Assembly: GCA_012934845.2 (NCBI GenBank)
Contig: WNNJ02002157.1
Location: 186,001 to 250,000 of the forward strand
Reading direction: 5' to 3'
From: Pomphorhynchus laevis
Taxonomy: Eukaryota; Acanthocephala; Palaeacanthocephala; Echinorhynchida; Pomphorhynchidae
Length of the DNA stretch: 64,000 nt
This document shows, in pieces, positions 55,995 through 64,000 of the stretch. Under the pieces are notes generated by a model that worked only from the letters and a program-made list of their open reading frames with translations, did no database searches and was not told the origin of the DNA. The position numbers and the translations under genes were made by a program. The stretch's first letter is position 1. Each line of letters begins with the position of its first letter.

Positions 55995-56236
55995 TAGATA
56001 GTTTTAAAGTAACGAAGAAGAATTCATTACTCTTTATTTAAAAATACAATATTTTGATAGCTCCTGCTATCATCAGGATTAAAATAAAAATATTTTAATT
56101 AAATATATTATTTTAATTTTTTAATATTTTAATTAAAATATTTTAATTTTAATCCTGATGATAGCAGAAGCGATCGAAATATTGTACGTTTAAATAAAGG
56201 GAAATATTTTCTTCTTCGTTACTTTAAAACTATCTA
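55995..56236. repeat. Inverted repeat, ~100-bp arms, with hammerhead-like hairpins
   Basis: Arms at about 55995-56096 and 56135-56236 (TAGATAGTTTTAAAGTAACG...CATCAGGATTAAAAT) face each other across about 40 bp of AT-rich sequence. The right arm (plus) and left arm (minus) each read CCTGATGATAGC-loop-GC..ATC(G/A)AAATATTG. A CTGATGA, stem and GAAA run in that order, as in hammerhead cores of PLE terminal repeats. A diverged copy lies at 21.39-21.48 kb. Confidence 0.72.
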
Positions 56237-56860
56237 GAAATTACATAAAATCTTATATAACAATTATTTATTTTTTAACAACTTGTTTATTAATTAATAA
56301 AAGCAAAATCAAATTGCTACAAGAAAATATAAGATTTTTTAATTATTTAATTTTTATAATTTATTAATATACATTATTTTTAATTTATAAATTATATAAA
56401 ATACGTAGACTCAGTTACCTAATCTGACTTATTTAAGATAAGTTAAAATGACTGATTAATCTTATCGAAATGATTATATTGTGATTTATCTAATGATAAA
56501 ATTATTACTTTATGAATTGCAGTTAAAACCATAAGCTATTAATTGTGATTTAAATTTAAAGTTAATATTAATTAAAGTTCATTATTAATTAACTTTAATT
56601 AATTAACTTTAATTCATTTTGTTGATTTAGCAATCGACAAAATTTACACAAAATATTTTTTTAATTAAATGAAACAGCCCCATAAATACAGTACATCTTT
56701 AAACCATTAACAACCACATAAATACAGTACATCTTTTGACAACTTTTGACCAACATTTTCATATCCATGTTGCAATTAGATCCATGCTAAAATCAAATCT
56801 ATGTTGTTAATACTTGTCTGTGAAATCAGCAGTTTGAGTGTTAAATAACAACATGGATCC
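56237..56860. other. AT-rich interval with a PLE terminal marker
   Basis: AAATACGTAGACTCAGTTACCTAATCTG at 56398-56425 matches the marker at 54768 and (inverted) 16903. Otherwise AT-rich with no coding sign. Confidence 0.5.
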
Positions 56861-56867
56861 AGTTGTT

Positions 56868-57612
56868 AATAACAACTGTCCAGGATTCCATTGGAATACG
56901 AAATATGTAAAAAGCTGATGTCGGTATTTAAGTGGACAACAACCAATGATCAGCATACTATTCGACACGACTAGACGCCAGAAATGAGCGGCAGCGCTCA
57001 TCAATAGTATGAGCAATATCGATAGCATGTTGGCTGTCTGTGTGACCTTTGAAAAAGAGAGCATTTCCTAAATATTGCTTAAGCCCAGTTGCAAAAGGGT
57101 CGTAAACTGCAAATTTGCTTATCAACTGCACATTGATACACGACTTTCAGTCACCATGTCACTTCTAGACGACCACTTTAGCATCGAAATTGTGAGTACC
57201 CGGCAACACTTATCAGTAGAATGAGGTACACACTGGTCGTTTCGGTTGCCTGTGTGACATTGTGAATAAAGGCGTTTCCGACACCTTGCTTAATTGTCTG
57301 AGGCTTTCGCTCTTTACCAGATCGAATTGCTGTGCGGACCATCCTTAAACACTAGGCAGAGGTTGTTGCTGAATTGTCGCTGCACTCGTTGGATCCTAAA
57401 TGGATACGGCAGGTATAATAGTAGTGCACGGATGTGCTGAGTAAACAACGGTCCAGGATTTCTTACGAAATACGGCATTTATACTAAATGGTGTTGATTG
57501 ATAGACTGGACTTCGATTGACGACTTTCAGTCACCATGTCACTTCTAGACGACCACTTCAGCATCGAAATTATGAGTACCCGGCAACACTTATCAGTAGA
57601 ATGAGGTTTAAC
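56868..57612. repeat. Partial tandem repeats, less AT-rich than surroundings
   Basis: A block of about 90 bp (CGACTTTCAGTCACCATGTC...) occurs at 57141-57230 and 57520-57608, nearly identical. GTCCAGGATT...GAAATA recurs at 56878 and 57451, and CTGTGTGAC..TTGAA/GTGAA near 57036 and 57251. The offsets differ (379, 573 and about 215 bp), so units were deleted or shuffled. No reading frame runs through it. It may be a non-autonomous element or satellite. Confidence 0.7.
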
Positions 57613-58840
57613 TAATCTTGTTTAAGATTAGTTAAAATGAATGATTATACCCCTACCAATTAACATTTAACTTTTACAATAATTATACATTCAAATTTTC
57701 TCAAATATTTTCGATTTTATACTTAATTTATTTAAATATTTATCTTAACATTTATTAAATGATTAAATGTTAATAAAATTAATTTTTATCATTTTACGAT
57801 ATAAATTTGATCAGCCTCACGACATTATTGATATAATACTGTAATAGAAATCCAATACAATGTATGAATCAGAAAAGTATAGACCTAAATATTAAGTATT
57901 ATCGCTATATAAAAATGCTACTTATTTCTTTTGTGAAGATATTAATTTCTAAAATGTTTGTGGTCAGACAATTTGAAACGGAGTAATATAAGTTGTACTT
58001 CAGTATATATCAAAAATATTTAAAACATATTATAAAAAATAAATAGTATTCTTAAAACTGTAATATGATCATAAAAACAATATCTAAAAGAATTTTTAAA
58101 GCATTTTATTTATAATAACATCTTATGATAATGTTTAATATCTTTTATCATTTATCAAAATAATAAGTTATTTATTTCATTTACCGTTTTATGAAAATCT
58201 ATTTTCATAGTGTCATTATATTATTTTTATAAAAATATAAATCTAAGAAAATAAAAATCATGAGAATAATAATGATAATCGATTTGAATGACTGACTAAA
58301 ACCAAGTCGTCGAAATAAGTAATTCTTCCTAACAAATTTTACTTTTATATAATTAAAATAACAACATTATTTAATGGAATATTTAATGGAATATTTAATG
58401 GAAGTAATATTATTTACTTCTTTTTAATAGGCACTTCTTCCCAAATTATCCGAGGAAGACAATTCAATAAGAGATTTCTTTTAAATAAACAGTTTGTTGT
58501 AAAATAATTTTGTTTTTTAATAATTTCGCTATAAACTATTTTATGTCTATATTTAAAATTATTTGAACTATATTGGAATTAACTTATTAATAGGCACGCA
58601 GGCTTCGATCTTTAAATGATAAGACTGATTAATATCGTTCGTTTAGACCTATCAAATATTTCGTTAGTCAGAAGAATTTTTTCACATTATGAAGTGCTAA
58701 ATTAGATGTAATCAGTATATTCCGGTCTTGCAAGGAATCGTCTGAGTATAAGTAAATGTCTATATATAACCAGAAATGTGAGGTCTAAAGAACTTTAAGA
58801 AACTATTAAGCTATATAAACATTACAGCATGATACACTTA
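57613..58840. other. AT-rich interval, nothing recognised
   Basis: Contains a short tandem TATTTAATGGAA (58372-58402). No gene is seen. Confidence 0.6.
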
Positions 58841-58848
58841 AATATTTC

Positions 58849-60395
58849 TTGAATAAGATTCTTCCACGATATCTAGTTCGCTTACTAAAGAAATTGGCAG
58901 ATCATACTAAAAAACGAATGGAAATTGAACCTCTCAAAGACCATTCGATCTTTCATTGTATAGGCATTCCAATAAAACGGGGAGACTCATCTTGCGAGTA
59001 TTTTCAGCACCTCAAATCCGTATCGTCCAATGATTTGCTATCTGGATTGTGATAGTATTTTTCTTGGTGACCGATCGTCTTCTCTAGTATACAGAAAACA
59101 CGTTCGGCAATAGGGATTTATAGATTGGTTAGTGAACATCTAAAATAGATTAGTGTCTAATCGATTTTTTTCTAGGGGAAATTGTTTAACTATACCCTAT
59201 GTAGTTTATGCTTCTCTAATCAGTGGAAGAATGTATTTCTGAAAATGTTATAAGAATAACGTTTAAGCCGGCTGTCGACAACTATCGTGTAATGGCTATT
59301 GTTAGTCAATCGTAGAAATTATTTTCTTCCATCTTGAATGACCGGATATCGATTTGCGCTCGAAATGTATCTTTAGAACATTATGGCTTTAGGTCTTCCA
59401 ATTCCATCGCTGATGGATTGAACACTTCGGGTGCAAGCTTTGTAGGCTGGACAAGCAAACGAACCTTTGTATGTTGTTTGTAGATTTCGGGCAGGCATTT
59501 GATTGCGTGAATCAATATTTTCTTTTTCGTAAACTTACTATGCTCTTTAAGTCAGAAGGGCCACTCTCTTTAGTATGTTTATCACTTACCTTTCTATATT
59601 TATTAACCAATCTTGAGCGTGATGATCTAATAGACGGTATCGGCACCTAACAGAGGAAATCTTGAACTAATGTGTTTAGAACAACTGCGAAAGTATTGCA
59701 GGTTAAACGAACTTTGTGTAAATCATTCGAGAACAAACTTTGTGAAATTTAGGGTGGTTGACAGATTTGTTAAATCTGACCCTTTGCTTAAGGGAAATTT
59801 TCCGTACCTTGTGTATTTAATTTATCTTATCGTGGACTTTTGGTGAACACAAAATGAACATTTGCAGATTATCTTTCCTATACCGTAAACAAGATTAATG
59901 ATTCCGTGATCTCTTAAGTTCATTAGCCGAATTAAGTGGAGCTTCTAACCTCTCTAGAGAATTTTCTTCTTCCACTTATTTAATTAACGAAATATATTTG
60001 TCGTTTGCCCTTTATTGTAACTTTAACCTCGATATGACTGAATGTTTTTAAGTCTACAAAGTTTGGTGGAAATAGAAGCTACAAGCTATTAATACAAGCT
60101 ATTTAGTGTCGTAGTTGGATAATTGAAGGAAATATGCGGACTGACCTTTTTGAGAGTAAGCTCGATTTCTACTCTATAACAAAACTCGTATGGCCAACCG
60201 ACTATTATATTTCTCACTGCGTTGAGCTAAATTGAATGAGAGAATCAACGATTACTCGATAGCACATGTTTGAGATTAACAGAATAGCTCGATAATTGGA
60301 ACTATGTAGATCTATTTAGATTTCGACATCTTCATACACGCCAACATTACTTTTGGGATAAAAACATTGTGGGTGATCGAATACAATTTTACAGA
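58849..60395 (+). pseudogene. LINE-F, decayed RT copy
   Basis: The plus strand at 59265-59300 reads KPAVDNYRVMAIVSQS, followed by KLFSSILNDRIS, EHYGFRSSNSIADGL (about 59370-59415) and CMLFVDFGQAFDCVN (about 59466-59513). These are RT blocks 1, 2 and motif A, with the catalytic Asp in FVDF. LEQLRKYCRLNELCVNHSRT (59680-59730) is the block after YADD; motif C itself is not readable. Sequence before 59200 (MNKILPRYLVRLLKKLADHT) is unrecognised. Many stops are seen. It is assigned to LINE-F by resemblance of block order and spacing, not by close identity. Confidence 0.55.
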
Positions 60396-60583
60396 TTCGA
60401 AAAGACGTGTTGGATCGTTTAAGGGCTCAGATCCATATGGATTTGAGGCCGTAAAAGTGGGAATAAGAAGATCAGTGCAAATTGCAGTCGTTGGTTGATT
60501 TGGTCGTACTTACTGTTTTGTTAATTATGTTATCTAGTTTTATTTTAATCGGTTGTATTTTTTAATAAAACCCTTATTTATTA
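60396..60583 (+). mobile_element. LINE-A 3' end with stem-loop
   Basis: GTGTTGGATCGTTTAAGGGCTCAGATCC...GGATTTGAGGCC (60407-60450) matches the last ORF2 codons and 3' UTR of LINE-A. The end (TTTTTTAATAAAACCCTTAT, 60560-60579) matches the LINE-A terminus TTTTTAATAAAATCTTTATT. It follows a LINE-F-like RT directly, so it is either a severely 5'-truncated LINE-A insertion or evidence that both families share a 3' module. Confidence 0.68.
60424..60450 (+). other. LINE-A 3' UTR stem-loop (third copy)
   Basis: GGCTCAGATCC pairs with GGATTTGAGGCC around ATAT. The stem is the same as in the full copy, with a changed loop. Confidence 0.65.
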
Positions 60584-60884
60584 GATTCGAAAAATATTTT
60601 TTCTGTTGTAAAAAATGTAGTGAAAATTTTCATATCCAGAGGTGCTATTTGGATTTTCATATAATTTTCAAGTGTTATGCCTTAAATTCTTCGTATTCGC
60701 AGCACATTACTTATGGGTATGAACGGAGATTTTTTATATATCAACTGCAATATGATTTCGTCATGTTGATTTCGTCACTACGAATTTACAACTATTTTAA
60801 ATATCGTATTTTCTGCTGATAGATTAATTCAAATTAATTTCACAAAACTAATTTAGTAAGATTAATATTAAAAAAGATTTATTT
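60584..60884. other. Interval without recognised feature
   Basis: An 88-codon plus frame (60553-60819) starts inside the LINE-A tail and shows no domain. It is treated as chance. Confidence 0.55.
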
Positions 60885-61300
60885 TAACGTGGCAAATATG
60901 CCAGCGCACGCTTACATGACCACAACAAAACAAAAATGTCAATCATGTGTCGAGAAGGTGTGAACTGAGGAGGTGTTTGAATGTGATCAAGGAGGGAGCG
61001 CGGCGGACGTCGAGAGGGTGTTGATTCCAGGCTAGTGAGGCGGCGGCGAGGAAGGATCGGAGACCGTAGTTGTTGGAGTAATTGAGAACGTGGAGTAGGA
61101 GGGTATGAAGGGAACGCAGCGATAGCGAGGTGGGGCGAATGTCGTCTAAGAAAGGAAGGTTGATGAACGATGGGAAGCCGACAGCGATGAGACGAAAAGT
61201 TACAAGAAGGCGGAGTTTGATGCGGATGTGGATGGTGGGCCAGGAGAGTTGGGCAAGATATGTGGATGTGTGGTCGAAGCGACGGTGACGAGAGGGCACT
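60885..61300 (-). mobile_element. L2-like LINE, C-terminus and 3' UTR of a second subfamily
   Basis: An open minus-strand frame of 118 residues (61299-60943) reads RRFDHTSTYLAQLSWPTIHI, RIKLRLLVTFRLIAVGFPSF, SFLAAASLAWNQHPLDVRRA and LITFKHLLSSHLL. This is the C-terminal block of L2/CR1 RTs (FRxAAPxLWNxLPxxIR...FKxxLxxxL). The 3' UTR GTAAGCGTGCGCTGGC...TTGCCACGTTAAAATAA aligns with the end of the copy at 49.9 kb. 5'-truncated. Sequence differs clearly from the other copies, so it is a separate, possibly younger, subfamily. Confidence 0.78.
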
Positions 61301-61617
61301 CGATTATTAATCTTACAAAATTAATTTTAATTAAAATTAAAATTAATTATTTAAATAATTTTATTTAAATTATTTAAATACTTAGGAAAACAGCAGCAAT
61401 ACGATCAGAGCAATAGTCAGAACGGTAATATGCTTGATCAATATAAAGAGGCTTTAATAACAACTTCCGATTAATGAATAAAGCTTACGGAATTGCTCGT
61501 TGCTCAATTAAAGGCAGGACACGGTGAAAAATGAATATTATATTTGTTGTTGACTCTGTAAATGACTTGTATTTTATAAGTCTTTTGTATTTAATAATTT
61601 TCTACTGCTTAATATCT
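61301..61617. other. AT-rich interval, nothing recognised
   Basis: AATTAAAATTAAAATTAATTATTTAAAT-type repeats at 61320-61380. No gene is seen. Confidence 0.55.
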
Positions 61618-61654
61618 TATATGCTTGACTTTTTACGAAAAAGTCAAGCATATA
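61618..61654. repeat. Perfect 17-bp inverted repeat at an L2-like 3' end
   Basis: TATATGCTTGACTTTTT (61618-61634), loop ACG, and its exact complement (61638-61654). The right arm is the normal start of the L2-like copy (AAAAAGTCAAGC, as at 49989); the left arm is an inverted extra copy. Confidence 0.88.
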
Positions 61655-62722
61655 AATTGTTTAAATGGGATCGGATTTGGCGTTTGAAGCACGGCAGGGA
61701 AGTTGATTGCCGTATATGAATGGGGAGATGATTCCACGATAGAGGAGCAGCCACCAGAAAGGAGCGGAGTTCAAAGGAGGTAGAGTATTTTGGGACATGT
61801 AAAAGAAGGGAATTACAGGAACGCAATGAACAGTAAACAGGACGATAATTATCAAGAAAAGGAGGGTTGAGAAATGAAAGGGTATGAAAAGTTAAAAGGC
61901 GGAATGCGACGAGAAGAAGACGAATTTGAACACGACATTAAATTGTGGGCAAATCGAGAGAATCAGGATGGTAGGATGTATGATCAAAACGACGAAGACG
62001 GAGGAGAATTCGGACGGCTGCGTTGACGATGCGTTGTAGGGGAAGAAGAGTGGATTTAGGTGGGTTGGAAAATAGACTAAGACAATAATCGAGTTTAGAA
62101 AAAAGAATAGAATATATGATAGTCATACAAGAAGGGAAATCGATCGATCTACGAACTTGACGGAGATTGCGGAGTATCAATGTATATGAGCGTACTTTAT
62201 CTCTAACGAAAGGTTTAAGTGAAAGTCGGTTGTAGAAATGGAAGCCTAGGAAAACAAGATTATCAACGATAGGAAGAATTGTAGAATTTAATGATACGGA
62301 GGGAGGTTCTAAGTCTAGGCTTCGAAGTAAGATCCTCATAATTTTAGATTTATCAGGATTCAGAGAAAGGCGAAGATAAGAACGATGATTGGAAATTGAG
62401 ACAAGACAGTCGGAAGCAAAAACACTAAGATCGTGAATACGATAATGTTGCATAGCATGGAAGTTAAATTTATGAAAAATCGAAGACAAATCACCGAGAA
62501 GAAGAGAGAAAAGCATAGGGCCTAATACTGAGCCTTGTGGAACACTGGACGGGATGAACGAAGGATGGGAAGGATAAGAGTTAGAATAGAAGCGAAATGT
62601 ACGGTTTGATAGATATGAAGAAAACCATGATATAGTGGGTAAAGAGAAGCCATAATCATGACGAAAGCGATGGAGAAGAATCGAGTGATCGACGATGTCA
62701 AAAGCAGACGATAGTTTAGCAA
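61640..62722 (-). mobile_element. L2-like LINE, 5'-truncated copy
   Basis: The minus strand carries the second half of the RT. ITRFFSIAFVMIMASLYPLY and ASILTLI (62700-62530) come first. Then the YADD region is shortened (HAMQHYRIHDLSVFAS where the 50.8 kb copy has HVMQYADDILIYAHAPVYRI), so the catalytic Asp pair is deleted. VDNLVFLGFHFYNRLSLKPF, LRRFDHTSYHPDSLDLPTI and the LRSFLVAAPLSWNHLPIHIR C-terminus follow in another frame. It closely matches the copy at 50-51 kb. Confidence 0.82.
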
Positions 62723-63410
62723 TTTAATCGAGGAAAATGCTTGCTTTATGTATAATTTTTTTGTATGTGCTGGTCAAGCTGACGAGTTTACGTTCTTATG
62801 AATTGTTATAACAATGCAAGATAGGGGTAAATAATGACGTTTAGAATAAAGAGAGATTAACATAAAGTCCTTTAGAAAAGGCTACGGAGGCAGGAGCTAT
62901 ACAAGGGATGTAGATAAAAGTTATATGCTGTAAAATATATCAAATAATGTTCTAAGGAACCGGATATTTTTTTATTCCTGTGGGATAATGGCTTCAGTAG
63001 CTAAACGCAGCAAAATACAGAACAAAAGCTCCTACCTAATTTCACTTTAAACAATTAATGGAAAACTCAACAATAAATTGTGAGGATAAATCCAGCAGGA
63101 AAGTACCTGCTAGATGTTGACTTCAGGATCTAATGCCTTCAGTAGCTAAACCAAGTAAAAGACCGATCAGGAGCTCCTACCTAATTCCACTAAAAATATT
63201 CAATAAATATTGAATATTCATTGAATATCCTCTTTGTTGGGATGCTGTATACAATTTCCAGCGGCACCATTTACTGATATAAAACCATAATTTTTCCTCT
63301 TTTTGTATTTTTTTTGCGTTTATTATCACGTACAACAACTTTCAATGAGCCAAGGAATAGAAGCTAAATAAAAACAACAAAGATTAAACGTAAAAAACAT
63401 TCAAAGATAA
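62723..63410. repeat. Interval with a diverged tandem pair
   Basis: CTTCAGTAGCTAAACGCAGC...AGCTCCTACCTAATTTCACT (62992-63047) and CTTCAGTAGCTAAACCAAGT...GAGCTCCTACCTAATTCCACT (63139-63192) form a pair with an offset of 147 bp. AATATTCAATAAATATTGAATATTCA near 63207-63230 is locally palindromic. No coding sequence is recognised. Confidence 0.6.
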
Positions 63411-63419
63411 ATGTTTGAC

Positions 63420-64000
63420 TGAAGTCACTGACGTAGTCTGCACTTTAAAATTTACTGAGGATGTTGATTATTGTCACAGGCACATTGCTCCAAAGTAGTG
63501 AGATTCGATCAAAGATAGGCACGGTATTTTTGGAATGCGGAAGTGATATTTTGTAAATGGTATTTATGTCCGCGAAGACCCGTTGTCTTACTTAAATTGA
63601 ATATTTATCGACAGGTATCTCGAATGAGGTAAGAGTCTTCCATAACTGATTCTTTGCAGATATCAAATATGTTTGGAAATCATTTCCATTCTTTGAATCT
63701 TGACCATAAGGATGTGACAATGGGTAATCCGTGTACATTTGAATCGCCCGGAGATGACACCAGAGACCTCTTCCGATGTGATGATGTTCTTCAAGAGCTT
63801 CGGAAACTTAAATGCACAGCAGGTGCGGGTCGAGATGACTTACCGCCCGTATATATGCGCAACATCGCTGACATAATATGTCATCCGCTTTACAATATTT
63901 TCTCTGCGTCTGTTGCTTTTGGTGTTGTTCCTTCTGATTAGCATAATTCCATCATCTGTCCTATTTATAAGAAAGGGGATAGTTCGTCCATTGACAATTA
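63420..64000 (+). pseudogene. LINE-F copy running off the right edge
   Basis: An open plus frame (63654-63941) reads FGNHFHSLNL, DDVLQELRKLKCTAGAGRDD, LPPVYMRNIADIICHPLYNI and FSASVAFGVVPSD, then a stop. Afterwards HNSIICPIYKKGDSSSIDN continues in frame to the edge. This aligns with EIANEFAKHFAVSYQ...YKKGD in the copy at 7.03-7.36 kb and is the region linking endonuclease and RT. The stop replaces the Trp of the usual W-K block, so at least one disabling change is present. The RT core lies outside the window. Confidence 0.75.

Noticed and set aside
60553-60819. 88-residue Phe/Tyr-rich frame as a gene
   Set aside because: It begins inside a LINE-A 3' tail and shows no domain.

Overview
The window looks like a gene-poor, strongly AT-rich stretch of an invertebrate nuclear genome. 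I found no host gene, tRNA or rRNA. Everything recognisable is a transposable element or a local repeat. The mix fits an animal, most likely an arthropod or another invertebrate: RTE, L2/CR1-type, zinc-knuckle and endonuclease-tailed LINEs, two kinds of Penelope-like element (PLE), a Ty3/gypsy fossil and a MULE remnant. The species cannot be told from this sequence.

Names used below. LINE-A: zinc-knuckle ORF1 plus an endonuclease/RT ORF2 with YADD; copies at 9.3-10.2, 10.5-14.4, 26.3-27.7, 42-45.7 and 60.4-60.6 kb. LINE-F: a second endonuclease/RT LINE; copies at 5.8-9.1, 58.8-60.4 and 63.4-64 kb. L2-like: copies at 0-0.7, 33.2-34.5, 49.9-54.3, 60.9-61.3 and 61.6-62.7 kb. RTE: one intact copy at 46.4-49.9 kb and a tail at 3.9-4.1 kb. 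REL-LINE: RT followed by an RPDG...WDAT endonuclease-like tail, 17.9-20.3 kb. Naiad-like PLE: GIY-YIG domain placed before the RT; fragments at 2.1-3.0, 16.9-17.9, 29.3-30.8, 32.4-33.2, 34.5-36.4, 46.3-46.4 and 54.3-54.8 kb. Canonical PLE: RT followed by GIY-YIG; 31.1-32.4, 37.4-38.2 and probably 45.7-46.2 kb.

Layout. 0-4.1 kb: L2 tail, MULE transposase remnant, a 16-bp minisatellite, a Naiad-like 5' part and an RTE tail. 5.8-14.4 kb: tandem LINE-F copies. The last copy is invaded first by a shortened LINE-A, flanked by direct repeats of about 165 bp, and then by a nearly complete LINE-A with a 13-bp target duplication. The neighbouring LINE-F copy keeps the empty site. 14.4-17.2 kb: repeats, including a perfect 44-bp palindrome and a PLE terminal region with pseudoknot pairing. 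17.2-20.3 kb: PLE RT against a REL-LINE. 20.3-26.3 kb: AT-rich, almost featureless. 26.3-38.2 kb: LINE-A and PLE debris, including an inverted PLE duplication. 38.2-41.4 kb: broken gypsy element. 42-45.7 kb: decayed LINE-A. 46.3-54.8 kb: a three-layer nest (RTE beside an L2-like element, both inside a Naiad-like PLE). 54.8-64 kb: inverted and direct repeats, LINE-F and L2-like tails.

The elements do not form a pathway. They record successive insertions. The best candidates for recent activity are the RTE (open 1,025-residue ORF) and the 10.5-14.4 kb LINE-A (open ORF2, perfect target duplication).
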